Positions 34,573 to 43,510 of a stretch of DNA of 57,369 nucleotides are shown piece by piece. The notes beneath the pieces are model-generated. The model did no database searches. It worked only from the letters and a program-made list of their open reading frames with translations, and had not been told where the DNA came from. Positions within the stretch are counted from its first letter, which is position 1. Every line of letters starts with the position of its first letter. Source of the DNA: Mycobacterium intermedium (GTDB lineage Bacteria > Actinomycetota > Actinomycetes > Mycobacteriales > Mycobacteriaceae); contig NZ_MVHT01000036.1 of NCBI RefSeq assembly GCF_002086275.1, positions 1-57,369 of the forward strand, written 5' to 3'. Made by a program: the position numbers and the translations under genes.

Positions 34573-35160
34573 ATGTCACTGTTGACCATCGGCGACCAGT
34601 TCCCCGCCTACAACCTGACCGCGCTGATCGGTGGCGATCTGTCCAAGGTCGACGCCAAGGAGCCGGGCGACTACTTCAAGACCATCTCCAGCGACGACTA
34701 CGAGGGCAAGTGGCGGGTCATCTTCTTCTGGCCGAAGGACTTCACCTTCGTCTGCCCGACGGAGATTGCGGCGTTCGGCAAGCTCAATGACGAGTTCGAA
34801 GACCGCGACGCCCAGGTTCTCGGTGTCTCGATCGACAGCGAGTTCGTTCACTTCCAGTGGCGTGTGCAGCACGAGGACCTGAAAAAGCTGCCGTTCCCGA
34901 TGCTCTCGGACATCAAGCGCGAGCTTGTGACCGCGACCGGCGTGCTCAACAAGGACGGCGTGGCGGACCGAGTGACGTTCATCGTCGACCCCAACAACGA
35001 GATCCAATTCGTTTCGGCCACCGCGGGTTCCGTCGGCCGCAACGTCGACGAGGTGCTGCGCGTTCTGGACGCACTGCAGTCCGACGAGCTGTGCGCGTGC
35101 AACTGGCGCAAGGGCGACCCGACGCTGAACGCCGGCGAACTGCTCAAGGCTTCGGCGTAG
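34573..35160 (+). CDS. ahpC: Alkyl hydroperoxide reductase C (peroxiredoxin)
   Basis: A 195-residue peroxiredoxin with the peroxidatic Cys61 in FTFVCPTE and resolving Cys174 plus Cys176 in DELCACNW, the three-cysteine arrangement of mycobacterial AhpC. It reduces peroxides and peroxynitrite and is recycled through AhpD. AAAGGAGAGCC precedes the ATG. Divergent from oxyR; ahpD follows after 44 bp. Confidence 0.98.
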   Translation: MSLLTIGDQFPAYNLTALIGGDLSKVDAKEPGDYFKTISSDDYEGKWRVIFFWPKDFTFVCPTEIAAFGKLNDEFEDRDAQVLGVSIDSEFVHFQWRVQHEDLKKLPFPMLSDIKRELVTATGVLNKDGVADRVTFIVDPNNEIQFVSATAGSVGRNVDEVLRVLDALQSDELCACNWRKGDPTLNAGELLKASA

Positions 35161-35204
35161 TAGTCCATCAGGACTGGAGCCTTCGTAAAGGACTGGAGAA
35201 GGGC

Positions 35205-35741
35205 ATGAGTGTAGAAAACCTCAAGACAGCACTGCCGGAGTACGCCAAGGACCTCAAGCTCAACTTGGGGTCCATCACCCGCACCACTGCCCTCGACGAG
35301 GAGCAACTGTGGGGCACCCTGCTCGCCAGTGCCGCGGCGACTCGAAACGCGCAGGTGCTCAGCGAAATCGGTGCCGAAGCGGCGGACACACTGTCCGCCG
35401 AGGCGTATCAGGCGGCGCTGGCCGCCGCCTCCATCATGGCGATGAACAACGTGTTCTACCGCGGTCGCGGCTTCCTCGAGGGAAAATACGACGACCTTCG
35501 GGCCGGTTTGCGGATGAACGTCATCGCCAATCCCGGTGTGAACAAGGCCAATTTCGAGCTCTGGTCCTTCGCCGTGTCCTCGATCAACGGGTGTTCGCAC
35601 TGCGTGGTGGCCCACGAGCACGCGTTGCGTGAGGCGGGCGTCGCCCGCGAGGCCGTGCTGGAAGCGTTGAAGGTCGCGGCCATCATTTCCGGCGTGGCGC
35701 AGGCGATCACTGCTGCAGAGATCCTGACGCCCGTAGGCTAA
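35205..35741 (+). CDS. ahpD: Alkyl hydroperoxide reductase AhpD
   Basis: A 178-residue protein starting [20 protein letters not shown] after GGAGAAGGGC. The AhpD active site is complete: Glu118 (FELWSFA), Cys130, Cys133 and His137 ([13 protein letters not shown]). It couples lipoamide reduction to AhpC recycling. Cotranscribed with ahpC, and probably with the GH13 gene that begins 10 bp after its stop. Confidence 0.97.
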   Translation: MSVENLKTALPEYAKDLKLNLGSITRTTALDEEQLWGTLLASAAATRNAQVLSEIGAEAADTLSAEAYQAALAAASIMAMNNVFYRGRGFLEGKYDDLRAGLRMNVIANPGVNKANFELWSFAVSSINGCSHCVVAHEHALREAGVAREAVLEALKVAAIISGVAQAITAAEILTPVG

Positions 35742-35751
35742 CGTTCGCTTG

Positions 35752-37029
35752 GTGAACCGCGTCGTTGCCGGCCCATCCTGGGTGGAGCACGCGATCTGGT
35801 GGCAGGTGTATCCGCTGGGTTTCGTCGGTGCTTTCCCCTCGGATGAACCACCCGATCCCGGCCAACACCGGCTCCGTCGGCTCGTCGACTGGTTTGACCA
35901 CGCGATCGAGCTGGGGGCTTCGGGTATCGCGCTCGGGCCGATCTTCGCCTCGCGCACACACGGTTACGACACCACCGATCACTACCGCATCGACCCACGC
36001 CTCGGTGATGCCGCCGACTTCGACCATCTGGTCGAGGAGGCGCATCACCGAGGCTTACGGGTATTGCTGGACGGCGTGTTCAACCACGTCGGCGTCGACT
36101 TTGAACGGCGGGCAGGCTGGCTGAGCGGGGGCACATTCGAGGGCCACGGCGAGCTCCTCACCCTCAATCACGACAATCCCGAGGTGGTCGACTACGTGGT
36201 CGGCGTGATGTCTCATTGGCTGGAGCGCGGCGCCGACGGCTGGCGTCTGGACGCGGCCTACGCTGTCCCGCAACACTTCTGGGCCGCCGTCCTACCCCAG
36301 GTTCGGCAACGCCATCCGGACGCCTGGTTTGTCGGCGAGCTGATCCACGGCGACTACGCGGCCATTGTCGAGGCCGCCCGGTTCGACTCGGCAACCCAAT
36401 ACGAGCTGTGGAAAGCGATCTGGAGCAGCCTCAACGACGGGAACTTCTTCGAGCTGGACTGGGCGCTACAGCGGCACAACGACTTTCTCGCCTCCTTCGC
36501 GCCGCTGACGTTCGTCGGCAACCACGACGTCACCCGGATCGCGAGCCGCCTCGACCACCCGGCGCACCTGGCCCACGCTGTGGTGTTGTTGCTGACCGTG
36601 GGCGGCGTTCCCAGCGTGTACGCGGGCGACGAGTTCGGTTTTCGCGGCGTCAAGGAAGAGCGGTACGGTGGCGACGACGCGGTGCGTCCGGAATTCAGCT
36701 CTCCCCCAACATCTTTGGATGAGCACGGCGCGGATGTCTTGGCGCTGCACCAGTACCTCATCGGCCTCCGCCGCCGGCACCCGTGGCTGCACGCCGCGTC
36801 GACCCGCGCACTCAAGTTGGAAAACCGCAGCTACGTCTACCAGGCACAGAACGGAGACGACTCGCTGATCGTGGCCCTCAACATCGACGACGGCCCTCTG
36901 CGCCTCGGGTCAAAGGATCTGGGCACGGGCCAGGTCGAAGTCGTGGCGGGCTCGACCGCGCCGCCAAACGAGGTGGTGGACGAGGTGGTCGTCGAGCCTG
37001 CGGGCTGGCGAATCCTGCGGCCCGTTTGA
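35752..37029 (+). CDS. Alpha-amylase family glycoside hydrolase (GH13)
   Basis: A 425-residue GH13 enzyme, GTG at 35752 (a TTG 3 bp earlier is possible). All four conserved regions are present: DGVFNHVG, GWRLDAAY with nucleophile Asp167, GELIHGD with acid/base Glu196, and FVGNHDVTR with Asp259. There is no signal peptide, so it is cytosolic, acting on maltodextrin, trehalose or glycogen-type substrates. It is shorter than TreS or GlgB. It starts 10 bp after ahpD without a clear ribosome site, suggesting coupled translation. Exact specificity unknown. Confidence 0.9.
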   Translation: MNRVVAGPSWVEHAIWWQVYPLGFVGAFPSDEPPDPGQHRLRRLVDWFDHAIELGASGIALGPIFASRTHGYDTTDHYRIDPRLGDAADFDHLVEEAHHRGLRVLLDGVFNHVGVDFERRAGWLSGGTFEGHGELLTLNHDNPEVVDYVVGVMSHWLERGADGWRLDAAYAVPQHFWAAVLPQVRQRHPDAWFVGELIHGDYAAIVEAARFDSATQYELWKAIWSSLNDGNFFELDWALQRHNDFLASFAPLTFVGNHDVTRIASRLDHPAHLAHAVVLLLTVGGVPSVYAGDEFGFRGVKEERYGGDDAVRPEFSSPPTSLDEHGADVLALHQYLIGLRRRHPWLHAASTRALKLENRSYVYQAQNGDDSLIVALNIDDGPLRLGSKDLGTGQVEVVAGSTAPPNEVVDEVVVEPAGWRILRPV

Positions 37030-37046
37030 ACGGCCTATGTGAACGC

Positions 37047-37484
37047 CTATTTGAACTTGAGCCGGGCCACGGTGCGCCGGTCTTCTCCCCCGCCGTAGTA
37101 CTTCTTAAGCACCGCGCGAAAGTCCTCGTTGTCGTCGGTGGCCCGGGCGAACAGGGTCATCGACGACGCGAGTTTGAGGTCGTCAGGCGCACCCAAGATT
37201 TCCACGATCGAGCGGCCCTGCACCTGGTTGACCAACCGCGCGCATTCGTGCAGCCGCGGCCCGAGCACTTCGTGCTCAAGATAGGCGCGAGCCTCCTCGA
37301 TCGAGGAGATGCCGTAGTGCTGCGCCATCGTGCTGCTACCCAGCCCGCGCAGTTGTGGGAAGACGAACCACATCCAGTGGGTGCGCTTCCGTCCGGCGCG
37401 CAGCTCGTCCAGAACGTGGTGGTAAACCCGCGATTGCGCGTCCACGAATCGCTTCAGGTTGAAGGGGTCTTCCGTCGATTCCAT
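37047..37484 (-). CDS. DUF1810 protein (Rv1873-like)
   Basis: A 145-residue protein with DUF1810 hallmarks: [20 protein letters not shown] at the N-terminus, [19 protein letters not shown] in the middle, and [19 protein letters not shown] after it. Size equals Rv1873, whose structure is known but whose function is not. Convergent with the GH13 gene and divergent from lldD2. Confidence 0.92.
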   Translation of the reverse strand: MESTEDPFNLKRFVDAQSRVYHHVLDELRAGRKRTHWMWFVFPQLRGLGSSTMAQHYGISSIEEARAYLEHEVLGPRLHECARLVNQVQGRSIVEILGAPDDLKLASSMTLFARATDDNEDFRAVLKKYYGGGEDRRTVARLKFK

Positions 37485-37528
37485 GTCGACTCCATCTCAC
37501 CACAGTTGCGCACTGGTTAGATCAGGTG

Positions 37529-38767
37529 ATGGCGGTCGAACGACGGATACCCCGGGTCCGCGACCTGGCGCCACTGCTGCGGTTCAAACGACCCGAATTC
37601 AATCGCACCCAGCGTCGGCTGGATAGTGCGCTGACCATCGAGGATCTGCGGCGGATCGCCCAACGACGCACACCCAAGGCGGCCTTCGACTACACCGACG
37701 GCGCCGCCGAGGACGAGCTGTCACTGCAACGCGCCCGACAAGCCTTCCGCGACATCGAATTTCACCCCACCATCCTGCGCGACGTCAGCAACATCACCGC
37801 GGGATGGAATGTCCTGGGCCAGCCCGCGGTGCTACCGTTCGGGATCGCGCCGACGGGATTCACCCGCTTGATGCACACCGAGGGTGAGATCGCCGGAGCG
37901 CGCGCGGCCGCGGCGGCCGGGATCCCGTTCTCGTTGTCCACCCTGGCCACCAGTTCGATCGAAGACGTCGTCGCGGCAGCTCCGCAGGGCCGCAAATGGT
38001 TCCAGCTCTACATGTGGCGCGATCGGGAACGCTCGATGGAGCTGGTGCAGCGGGCAGCTGACGCCGGTTTCGACACGATGCTGGTGACCGTCGACGTCCC
38101 CGTGGCGGGTGCGCGGTTGCGCGATGTCCGCAATGGGATGACGATTCCGCCGGCGCTCACCCTGCGAACCGTGCTCGACGCGGTGCCGCACCCGCACTGG
38201 TGGTTCGACCTGCTGACCACCGAGCCGCTGTCATTCGCCTCGCTCGACCGCTGGTCGGGCACCGTTGGCGAGTACCTGAACACGATGTTCGATCCCAGCG
38301 TCACCTTCGACGACTTGGCGTGGATCAAGTCGCGCTGGCCGGGCAAGCTCGTCGTCAAGGGAATCCAGACGCTAGAGGACGCACGCGCGGTGGTGGATCG
38401 CGGCGTCGACGGGATCGTTTTGTCCAATCACGGTGGGCGACAACTTGATCGAGCTCCGGTGCCCTTTCACCTGCTGCCCTCGGTGGCGCGCGAACTCGGC
38501 AAAGACACCGAAATCCTCATCGACACGGGCATCATGTCCGGCGCCGACATCGTCGCGGCCATCGCCTTGGGCGCCCGATGCACGCTGGTCGGGCGGGCCT
38601 ACCTGTACGGGTTGATGGCCGGCGGAGAAGCCGGCGTCAGGCGCGCGATCGCGATCCTCGAAAGCGGCATCACCCGCACGATGGCGTTGCTCGGCGTCAC
38701 CTGTCTGCAGGAGCTGTCACCCCAGCACGTGACGCAGTTGCGACGGCTGGGGCCGATCGAGTCCTAG
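37529..38767 (+). CDS. lldD2: FMN-dependent L-lactate dehydrogenase (quinone) LldD2
   Basis: A 412-residue alpha-hydroxyacid oxidase-family protein; a GTG one codon upstream is an alternative start. FMN/substrate segments are [23 protein letters not shown], the Lys in KLVVKGIQ, the active-site His in [13 protein letters not shown], and [14 protein letters not shown]. It oxidises lactate to pyruvate at the membrane and feeds electrons to quinone. The M. tuberculosis orthologue Rv1872c is needed for growth on lactate. It precedes lon on the same strand. Confidence 0.95.
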   Translation: MAVERRIPRVRDLAPLLRFKRPEFNRTQRRLDSALTIEDLRRIAQRRTPKAAFDYTDGAAEDELSLQRARQAFRDIEFHPTILRDVSNITAGWNVLGQPAVLPFGIAPTGFTRLMHTEGEIAGARAAAAAGIPFSLSTLATSSIEDVVAAAPQGRKWFQLYMWRDRERSMELVQRAADAGFDTMLVTVDVPVAGARLRDVRNGMTIPPALTLRTVLDAVPHPHWWFDLLTTEPLSFASLDRWSGTVGEYLNTMFDPSVTFDDLAWIKSRWPGKLVVKGIQTLEDARAVVDRGVDGIVLSNHGGRQLDRAPVPFHLLPSVARELGKDTEILIDTGIMSGADIVAAIALGARCTLVGRAYLYGLMAGGEAGVRRAIAILESGITRTMALLGVTCLQELSPQHVTQLRRLGPIES

Positions 38768-38795
38768 CACCGGGAACAAATGGGGGCGATCCAGG

Positions 38796-38816
38796 GTTGA
38801 GCCGAACAGACTTAAC
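38796..38816. promoter_or_regulatory. HAIR-like element (HspR operator) upstream of lon
   Basis: GTTGAGC-N7-ACTTAAC matches the HAIR consensus CTTGAGT-N7-ACTCAAG at 10 of 14 arm positions with exact 7-bp spacing. It ends 4 bp before the lon ribosome site GGAGG. HspR represses lon through HAIR in Streptomyces, and dnaK/clpB in mycobacteria. Function here is inferred. Confidence 0.6.
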
Positions 38817-38830
38817 TTTTGGAGGAACAA

Positions 38831-41152
38831 ATGGCTGATGCCGTATCAGTGCCCGTGTTGTTCGTCAGCGACACCATCGTGCTGCCCGGAATGGTTGTGC
38901 CGATCGAGCTCGATGACGCAGCGCAGGCGGCGATCGACGCCGCTCGAGCCAGCGACTCGGGACAATTGCTGATCGCCCCCCGGCTCGAGGACCGCTACCC
39001 CACCTACGGTGTGCTGGCGAAGATTGTGCAGGTCGGCCGGATCGCCGGTGGTGGCATGGCCGCCGTCGTGCGCGGCGAGCGGCGCGCACACATCGGTGCC
39101 GGGGCCACCGGGCCGGGCGCCGCGTTGTGGGTCGAGGTGACCGAGGTCCCACAGGCCGAAACCACCGAGGACGTCAAGGCGCTGGCCGCCGAATACAAGA
39201 AGCTGCTGCTGGCCATGCTGCAGCGCCGGGAGGCGTGGCAGATCATCGACTACGTCAACAGCCTGACCGACCCGTCGGCGCTGGCCGACACGTCGGGATA
39301 CGCCTCCTACCTGAGCAGCGTGCAGAAGCGGGAGCTGCTGGAAACCGCCGATGTCGCCGAACGGCTGCGCATCCTGATCAAGTGGACCGGCGATCACCTG
39401 GCCGAAGTCGAGGTCAACGACAAGATCGCCGAAGAGGTGCGCGAGGGCATGGAAAAGACGCAGAAGGAGTTCCTACTGCGCCAACAGCTGGCCGCCATCC
39501 GCAAAGAGCTGGGCGAGGGCGAGCCCGACGGGTCTGACGACTACCGGGCCCGCGTCGAGGCCGCCGACCTACCCGAAAAGGTGCGCGAGGCGGCCCTGCG
39601 TGAAGTCGGCAGGCTGGAACGGGCCAGCGAGCAAAGCCCGGAGAGCGGCTACATCCGCACCTGGCTGGACACCGTGCTCGACCTGCCGTGGAACACCAAG
39701 ACCGAGGATTCGACGGACCTGGCGGCGGCGCGGGCAATCCTGGACGCCGACCACCACGGGCTGGAGGACGTCAAGGACCGCATCGTCGAGTACCTTGCCG
39801 TGCGCGCCCGTCGGGCACAACGCGGGCTGCAGATCGTCGGCGGTCGCGGGTCGGGTGCGGTGATGGTGCTGGCTGGTCCCCCAGGCGTCGGTAAGACATC
39901 GCTGGGCGAGAGTGTCGCCCGGGCACTGGGCCGCAAGTTCGTGCGCGTCGCGTTGGGCGGGGTGCGTGACGAGGCCGAGATCCGTGGGCACCGGCGCACC
40001 TACGTCGGCGCACTGCCGGGCCGCATCGTGCGCGCCATCGGCGAAGCGGAATCGATGAATCCCGTTGTGCTGCTTGATGAAATCGACAAGGTCGGTGCGG
40101 ACTACCGGGGTGACCCGAGCGCCGCGCTGCTCGAGGTGCTCGACCCGGCGCAGAACCACACCTTCCGCGACCACTACCTGGACCTGGATCTGGACCTGTC
40201 CGACGTGGTGTTCCTGGCTACCGCCAACGTGGTCGAGAACATCCCGTCTGCCCTGCTGGACCGGATGGAATTGGTGGAGATCGACGGGTACACCGAAGAC
40301 GACAAGGTCGCCATCGCGCGTGACTACCTGCTGCCGCGGCAGCGGGAGCGGGCGGCGTTGACCGAAGGGGACGTCACCGTCACCGAGGCGGCGCTGCGCA
40401 AGATCGCCGCCGACTACACCCGCGAGCCGGGGGTGCGCCAGTTCGAACGGTTGCTGGCCAAGGCGCTGCGCAAAGTCACCACCAAGCTCGCCGAGAACAG
40501 CGAGCCGGTGACCATCGACGAGCCCGATCTGGTCAGCTACCTGGGCCGGCCACGCTTCACGCCCGAGTCGGCCGAGCGCACCGCGGTGCCCGGCGTGGCA
40601 ACGGGCCTGGCCGTCACCGGAATGGGCGGGGACGTGCTCTACATCGAGGCCAACGCCACCGACGGTGAGTCAGGGCTGCAACTAACCGGCCAGCTCGGTG
40701 ACGTGATGAAGGAGTCGGCGCAGATCGCGCTGTCCTACGTGCGCTCGCACGCCGCGCAGTTGGGCGTGGATCCCGCGGCGTTGGACCGGCGGATCCACCT
40801 GCACGTGCCTGCCGGTGCGGTGCCCAAGGACGGCCCGTCCGCCGGTGTCACGATGGTGACGGCGCTGGTGTCCATGGCGACCGGACGGCGGGTGCGCGCG
40901 GACGTCGGCATGACCGGTGAGGTCACGCTGAACGGGCGGGTGCTGCCTATCGGCGGCGTCAAGCAGAAGCTGCTGGCGGCCCAACGGGCCGGATTGTCGA
41001 CGGTGTTCATACCGGCGCGCAACGAACCGGACTTGGATGATGTGCCCGCCGAGGTGCTGGAAGCGTTGGACGTCAAGCCGATGACCGACGTGGCCGACAT
41101 CGTCACCCAGGCATTGGAACCGGTGTCGCAGGGCGCGACGGTCGCCGCATAG
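38831..41152 (+). CDS. lon: ATP-dependent protease Lon
   Basis: A 773-residue bacterial Lon (LonA). Order: N-terminal substrate domain (ADAVSVPVLFVSDTIVLPGM), coiled region with EFLLRQQLAAIRKELGEG, AAA+ module with Walker A GPPGVGKT at 349-356 and Walker B VVLLDEIDK, then the Ser-Lys protease domain with Ser670 (KDGPSAG) and Lys713 (GGVKQK). It degrades misfolded and regulatory proteins. The start at 38831 is fixed by GGAGG. M. tuberculosis lacks lon; M. smegmatis has it. A HAIR-like operator lies upstream. Confidence 0.97.
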   Translation: MADAVSVPVLFVSDTIVLPGMVVPIELDDAAQAAIDAARASDSGQLLIAPRLEDRYPTYGVLAKIVQVGRIAGGGMAAVVRGERRAHIGAGATGPGAALWVEVTEVPQAETTEDVKALAAEYKKLLLAMLQRREAWQIIDYVNSLTDPSALADTSGYASYLSSVQKRELLETADVAERLRILIKWTGDHLAEVEVNDKIAEEVREGMEKTQKEFLLRQQLAAIRKELGEGEPDGSDDYRARVEAADLPEKVREAALREVGRLERASEQSPESGYIRTWLDTVLDLPWNTKTEDSTDLAAARAILDADHHGLEDVKDRIVEYLAVRARRAQRGLQIVGGRGSGAVMVLAGPPGVGKTSLGESVARALGRKFVRVALGGVRDEAEIRGHRRTYVGALPGRIVRAIGEAESMNPVVLLDEIDKVGADYRGDPSAALLEVLDPAQNHTFRDHYLDLDLDLSDVVFLATANVVENIPSALLDRMELVEIDGYTEDDKVAIARDYLLPRQRERAALTEGDVTVTEAALRKIAADYTREPGVRQFERLLAKALRKVTTKLAENSEPVTIDEPDLVSYLGRPRFTPESAERTAVPGVATGLAVTGMGGDVLYIEANATDGESGLQLTGQLGDVMKESAQIALSYVRSHAAQLGVDPAALDRRIHLHVPAGAVPKDGPSAGVTMVTALVSMATGRRVRADVGMTGEVTLNGRVLPIGGVKQKLLAAQRAGLSTVFIPARNEPDLDDVPAEVLEALDVKPMTDVADIVTQALEPVSQGATVAA

Positions 41153-41202
41153 CCCCTGCTCAGGACGTCGCCGTCGACGGCTCGGCGGCGCGGCGCTGGG
41201 GA

Positions 41203-41225
41203 ACGACTCGCGGTCGTCTGTTTTT
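41203..41225 (+). terminator. Weak candidate terminator after lon
   Basis: ACGAC and GTCGT arms (41203-41207 with 41213-41217) around a 5-nt loop are followed by TTTTT at 41221-41225, about 50 bp after the lon stop. The short stem makes this tentative. Confidence 0.4.
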
Positions 41226-41343
41226 GGCTCGCGCTGACCGGGTAATCAGGGCGTGTCAGGGGGTCATCGCGCTCGACGAGAGCGTATTCGGGCAACAAGT
41301 CAAAGCGACTGGTCAACCGGTCTGTGCGACAAGGAGTTCAAGG

Positions 41344-41700
41344 ATGACACTGAAGAAATTTGCTGCGGGAGCGGTCATGGCCGGCGGTTTCGCGCTGGGA
41401 GCGTTTGGGCTGGGTACCGGGGTGGCGCAAGCCGACCCGGATATCCCCGGCATCCCGGGCATCCCGGGGCCGGTCTGTACCGGTGGACCGGGCGTGAACT
41501 GCAACGGGCCAGGCACCCCACTTCCGCCTGGACACCACGGGTTCCCGCCTGCTGGGCACTACAACGACCCGGTCAGCTACGGGCTTCCGGCGACCTGGAT
41601 TGCGCCCAACACCAACGTGGCGCTACCAGTCGTGTTCAATCCCGAGGTGGGGGCGTGGGGCGTCTTCACGGCCGACGGATTCGTCGCCATCAACACATAG
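41344..41700 (+). CDS. Small secreted protein, Pro/Gly-rich
   Basis: A 118-residue exported protein. The signal peptide is about residues 1-30 (MTLKKFAAGAVMAGGFALGA, cleavage after VAQA). A short IPGIPGIPGP repeat follows, then two cysteines (PVCTGGPGVNCNG), a His/Pro-rich stretch, and a C-terminal domain ending FNPEVGAWGVFTADGFVAIN. AAGGAGTTC lies upstream. The type is common in mycobacteria; function unknown. A hairpin terminator follows. Confidence 0.82.
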   Translation: MTLKKFAAGAVMAGGFALGAFGLGTGVAQADPDIPGIPGIPGPVCTGGPGVNCNGPGTPLPPGHHGFPPAGHYNDPVSYGLPATWIAPNTNVALPVVFNPEVGAWGVFTADGFVAINT

Positions 41701-41708
41701 TTACTAGG

Positions 41709-41747
41709 AAAGAACAGCCGTCTCCACACCGGAGGCGGCTGTTCTTT
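41709..41747. terminator. Hairpin terminator after small secreted protein gene
   Basis: AAAGAACAGCCGTCTCC (41709-41725) pairs with GGAGGCGGCTGTTCTTT (41731-41747) through 17 positions with one T-G wobble and a 5-nt loop. It lies 9 bp after the stop codon. No long T tract follows, apart from the TTT inside the stem. Confidence 0.8.
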
Positions 41748-41764
41748 GATCTTCAGCTGCGGCC

Positions 41765-41935
41765 GTGATTCTTCGCAGGATGCTGCGGATCGGCAAGCTT
41801 CCCGCAGACCTGCGTGCCGAACTCGGGCCGGAGAGCATCATCTACCTCGCCGAGTTCGTTTGGCTCTTCTCCGTACCGCGGGAATGGGTGTTTGCGCGCC
41901 GTGGGCGTCCGGTTTCCCGCCCGCGCGTGAATTGA
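41765..41935 (+). pseudogene. Short ORF, possible 5' remnant of a conserved mycobacterial gene
   Basis: GTG at 41765 opens a 56-codon frame reading ILRRMLRIGKLPADLRAELG and then SIIYLAEFV, which resembles the N-terminus of a longer mycobacterial hypothetical family. After LAEFV the frame becomes Arg/Pro-rich and stops at 41933-41935, suggesting truncation by deletion or frameshift. It lies between a terminator and the DDN-like gene. Family resemblance is from memory and uncertain. Confidence 0.35.
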
Positions 41936-41973
41936 ATCGGGATAAGGGCAAGCGGATACGGCACAATCGGGTG

Positions 41974-42363
41974 ATGGCCGAATTCAAGGATTTGAAAAGG
42001 CGTTTCGTCCATCGCGTCCAACGCCACGTGGTCAACCCGCTCGGCCGGCGCGGACCGGGCGTCATGCTCGAAACCATCGGACGCAAGTCGGGCCTGCCTC
42101 GCCGCACCGCCGTCGGCGGCAAGGTGGCGGACGGCCAGTTCTGGATGGTCTCCGAGCACGGCGGGCACTCGGACTACGTCTACAACATCAAGGCCAACCC
42201 GAGGGTTCGGGTACGTATCGGCGGCCAATGGCGCACCGGAACCGCGCATCTGTTGCCCGACGACGACCCGTGGCAGCGCATGCGGAGCCTGCCTCGCTTC
42301 AACAACCTGGGAGTGCGGACCATGGGCACCGATCTGCTGACCATCCGAGTCGATCTGGACTGA
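41974..42363 (+). CDS. Deazaflavin (F420)-dependent nitroreductase-family protein
   Basis: A 129-residue protein from the ATG at 41974. The DDN/FDR split-barrel pattern is clear: NPLGRRGPGVMLETIGRKSG, then PRRTAVGGKVADGQFWMVSE, HSDYVYNIKANPRVRVRIGG and a C-terminal PRFNNLGVRTMGTDLLTIRV. Family members reduce quinones or nitro compounds with F420H2. A frame open further upstream covers the remnant ORF in another phase and is not used. TfoX-like gene follows after 9 bp. Confidence 0.88.
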   Translation: MAEFKDLKRRFVHRVQRHVVNPLGRRGPGVMLETIGRKSGLPRRTAVGGKVADGQFWMVSEHGGHSDYVYNIKANPRVRVRIGGQWRTGTAHLLPDDDPWQRMRSLPRFNNLGVRTMGTDLLTIRVDLD

Positions 42364-42372
42364 CATCGCGTC

Positions 42373-42705
42373 ATGGCCTACGACACCGATCTCGCCAACC
42401 GCATTCGTGAACTGCTCGCTGCGGAACCGGGTGTCGACGAGAAGCAGATGTTCGGCGGCCTGGCATTTCTCGTCGGCGGACACATGGCCGTCGTCGTCAG
42501 CGGTCAGGGCGGACTGATGGTGCGCGTGCCACCGGACGACACTGACAAGCTGCTCGCCCGAGCGCATGTCAGCCCGATGGTGATGAGAGGTCGGGAGATG
42601 CGAGGCTGGCTGCGCGTCACTGCCGACGGGGTGAAGACCAAACGACAGCTGCAGAGTTGGGTTTCCCGGGGCGTCACATTCGTGCACGGCTTGCCGCCCA
42701 AGTAA
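42373..42705 (+). CDS. TfoX N-terminal domain-like protein
   Basis: A 110-residue protein (MAYDTDLANRIRELLAAEPG) with the TfoX_N core: EKQMFGGLAFLVGGHMAVVV, then LMVRVPPDD and MRGREMRGWLRV. The competence-regulator name comes from proteobacteria. In actinobacteria the domain stands alone and its role is unknown. Probably cotranscribed with the upstream nitroreductase-family gene. Confidence 0.86.
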   Translation: MAYDTDLANRIRELLAAEPGVDEKQMFGGLAFLVGGHMAVVVSGQGGLMVRVPPDDTDKLLARAHVSPMVMRGREMRGWLRVTADGVKTKRQLQSWVSRGVTFVHGLPPK

Positions 42706-42759
42706 GGCACCTGGTTTGCCCCGGCCGGGTGCGGGTACGCGGCGCAGTATGGACGAGCG

Positions 42760-43500
42760 GTGACCATCCGAATCGGCACGTCAGGTTGGTCGTACAACCA
42801 CTGGACCGACGTGCTCTACCCGTCGGGCACACCGTCGTCGCGCCGACTGCTCCGCTACGCCGAGGTCTTCGACACCGTCGAACTGAACGCGAGCTTCTAC
42901 CGCTGGCCCAAGGATGAAACGTTCGCTGGTTGGCGCGACAAGGTGCCGGACGGGTTCAAGTTTTCGGTCAAAGCCCACCGCGGACTGACGCACTATCGGC
43001 GATTGGCATCGCCGGAACCCTGGATCGAGCGTTTCCAACGGTGCTGGCAGGTGCTGGGCGATCGGGCCGGGGTGCTGTTGGTCCAACTCCATCCCGAACA
43101 TGCCCGCGACGATGACCGGCTCGACTCCTTCCTCGCCAGCGTGCCGCCGTCGATCCGGGTGGCGGTCGAACTGCGCCACCCGTCCTGGGATGACCCTGCG
43201 GTGTACGAGGTGCTCGAAAAGCACCGGGCCGCGTACGTCGTGATGAGTGGTGCCAACCTTGCCTGCGTGCCCCGGGCCACAACGGATCTGGTGTACGTGC
43301 GCATGCACGGCCCCGAACCGGCCTCGATGTATACGGGCTCATACACCCTCGACGACTTGCGGTGCTGGGCCGAGCGCATCACCGAGTGGGACCACCAGGG
43401 CCGGGGTGTGTGGATGTATTTCAACAACGACCTGGGTGGGCATGCGGTCCGTAACGCTTTGACATTGTTGGAAATCCTGGGCATGGGTAGGCAAGCGTAG
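42760..43500 (+). CDS. DUF72 (TIM-barrel-like) protein
   Basis: A 246-residue protein, GTG start. DUF72 hallmarks are IRIGTSGWSYNHWTDVLYP, VELNASFYRWPKDETFAGW, FKFSVKAHRGLTHYRR, VAVELRHPSWDD and VYVRMHGPEP. The family has a TIM-barrel fold related to sugar isomerases or endonucleases and no established function. Starts 54 bp after the TfoX-like gene. Confidence 0.92.
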   Translation: MTIRIGTSGWSYNHWTDVLYPSGTPSSRRLLRYAEVFDTVELNASFYRWPKDETFAGWRDKVPDGFKFSVKAHRGLTHYRRLASPEPWIERFQRCWQVLGDRAGVLLVQLHPEHARDDDRLDSFLASVPPSIRVAVELRHPSWDDPAVYEVLEKHRAAYVVMSGANLACVPRATTDLVYVRMHGPEPASMYTGSYTLDDLRCWAERITEWDHQGRGVWMYFNNDLGGHAVRNALTLLEILGMGRQA

Positions 43501-43510
43501 GCTCGCGAAT

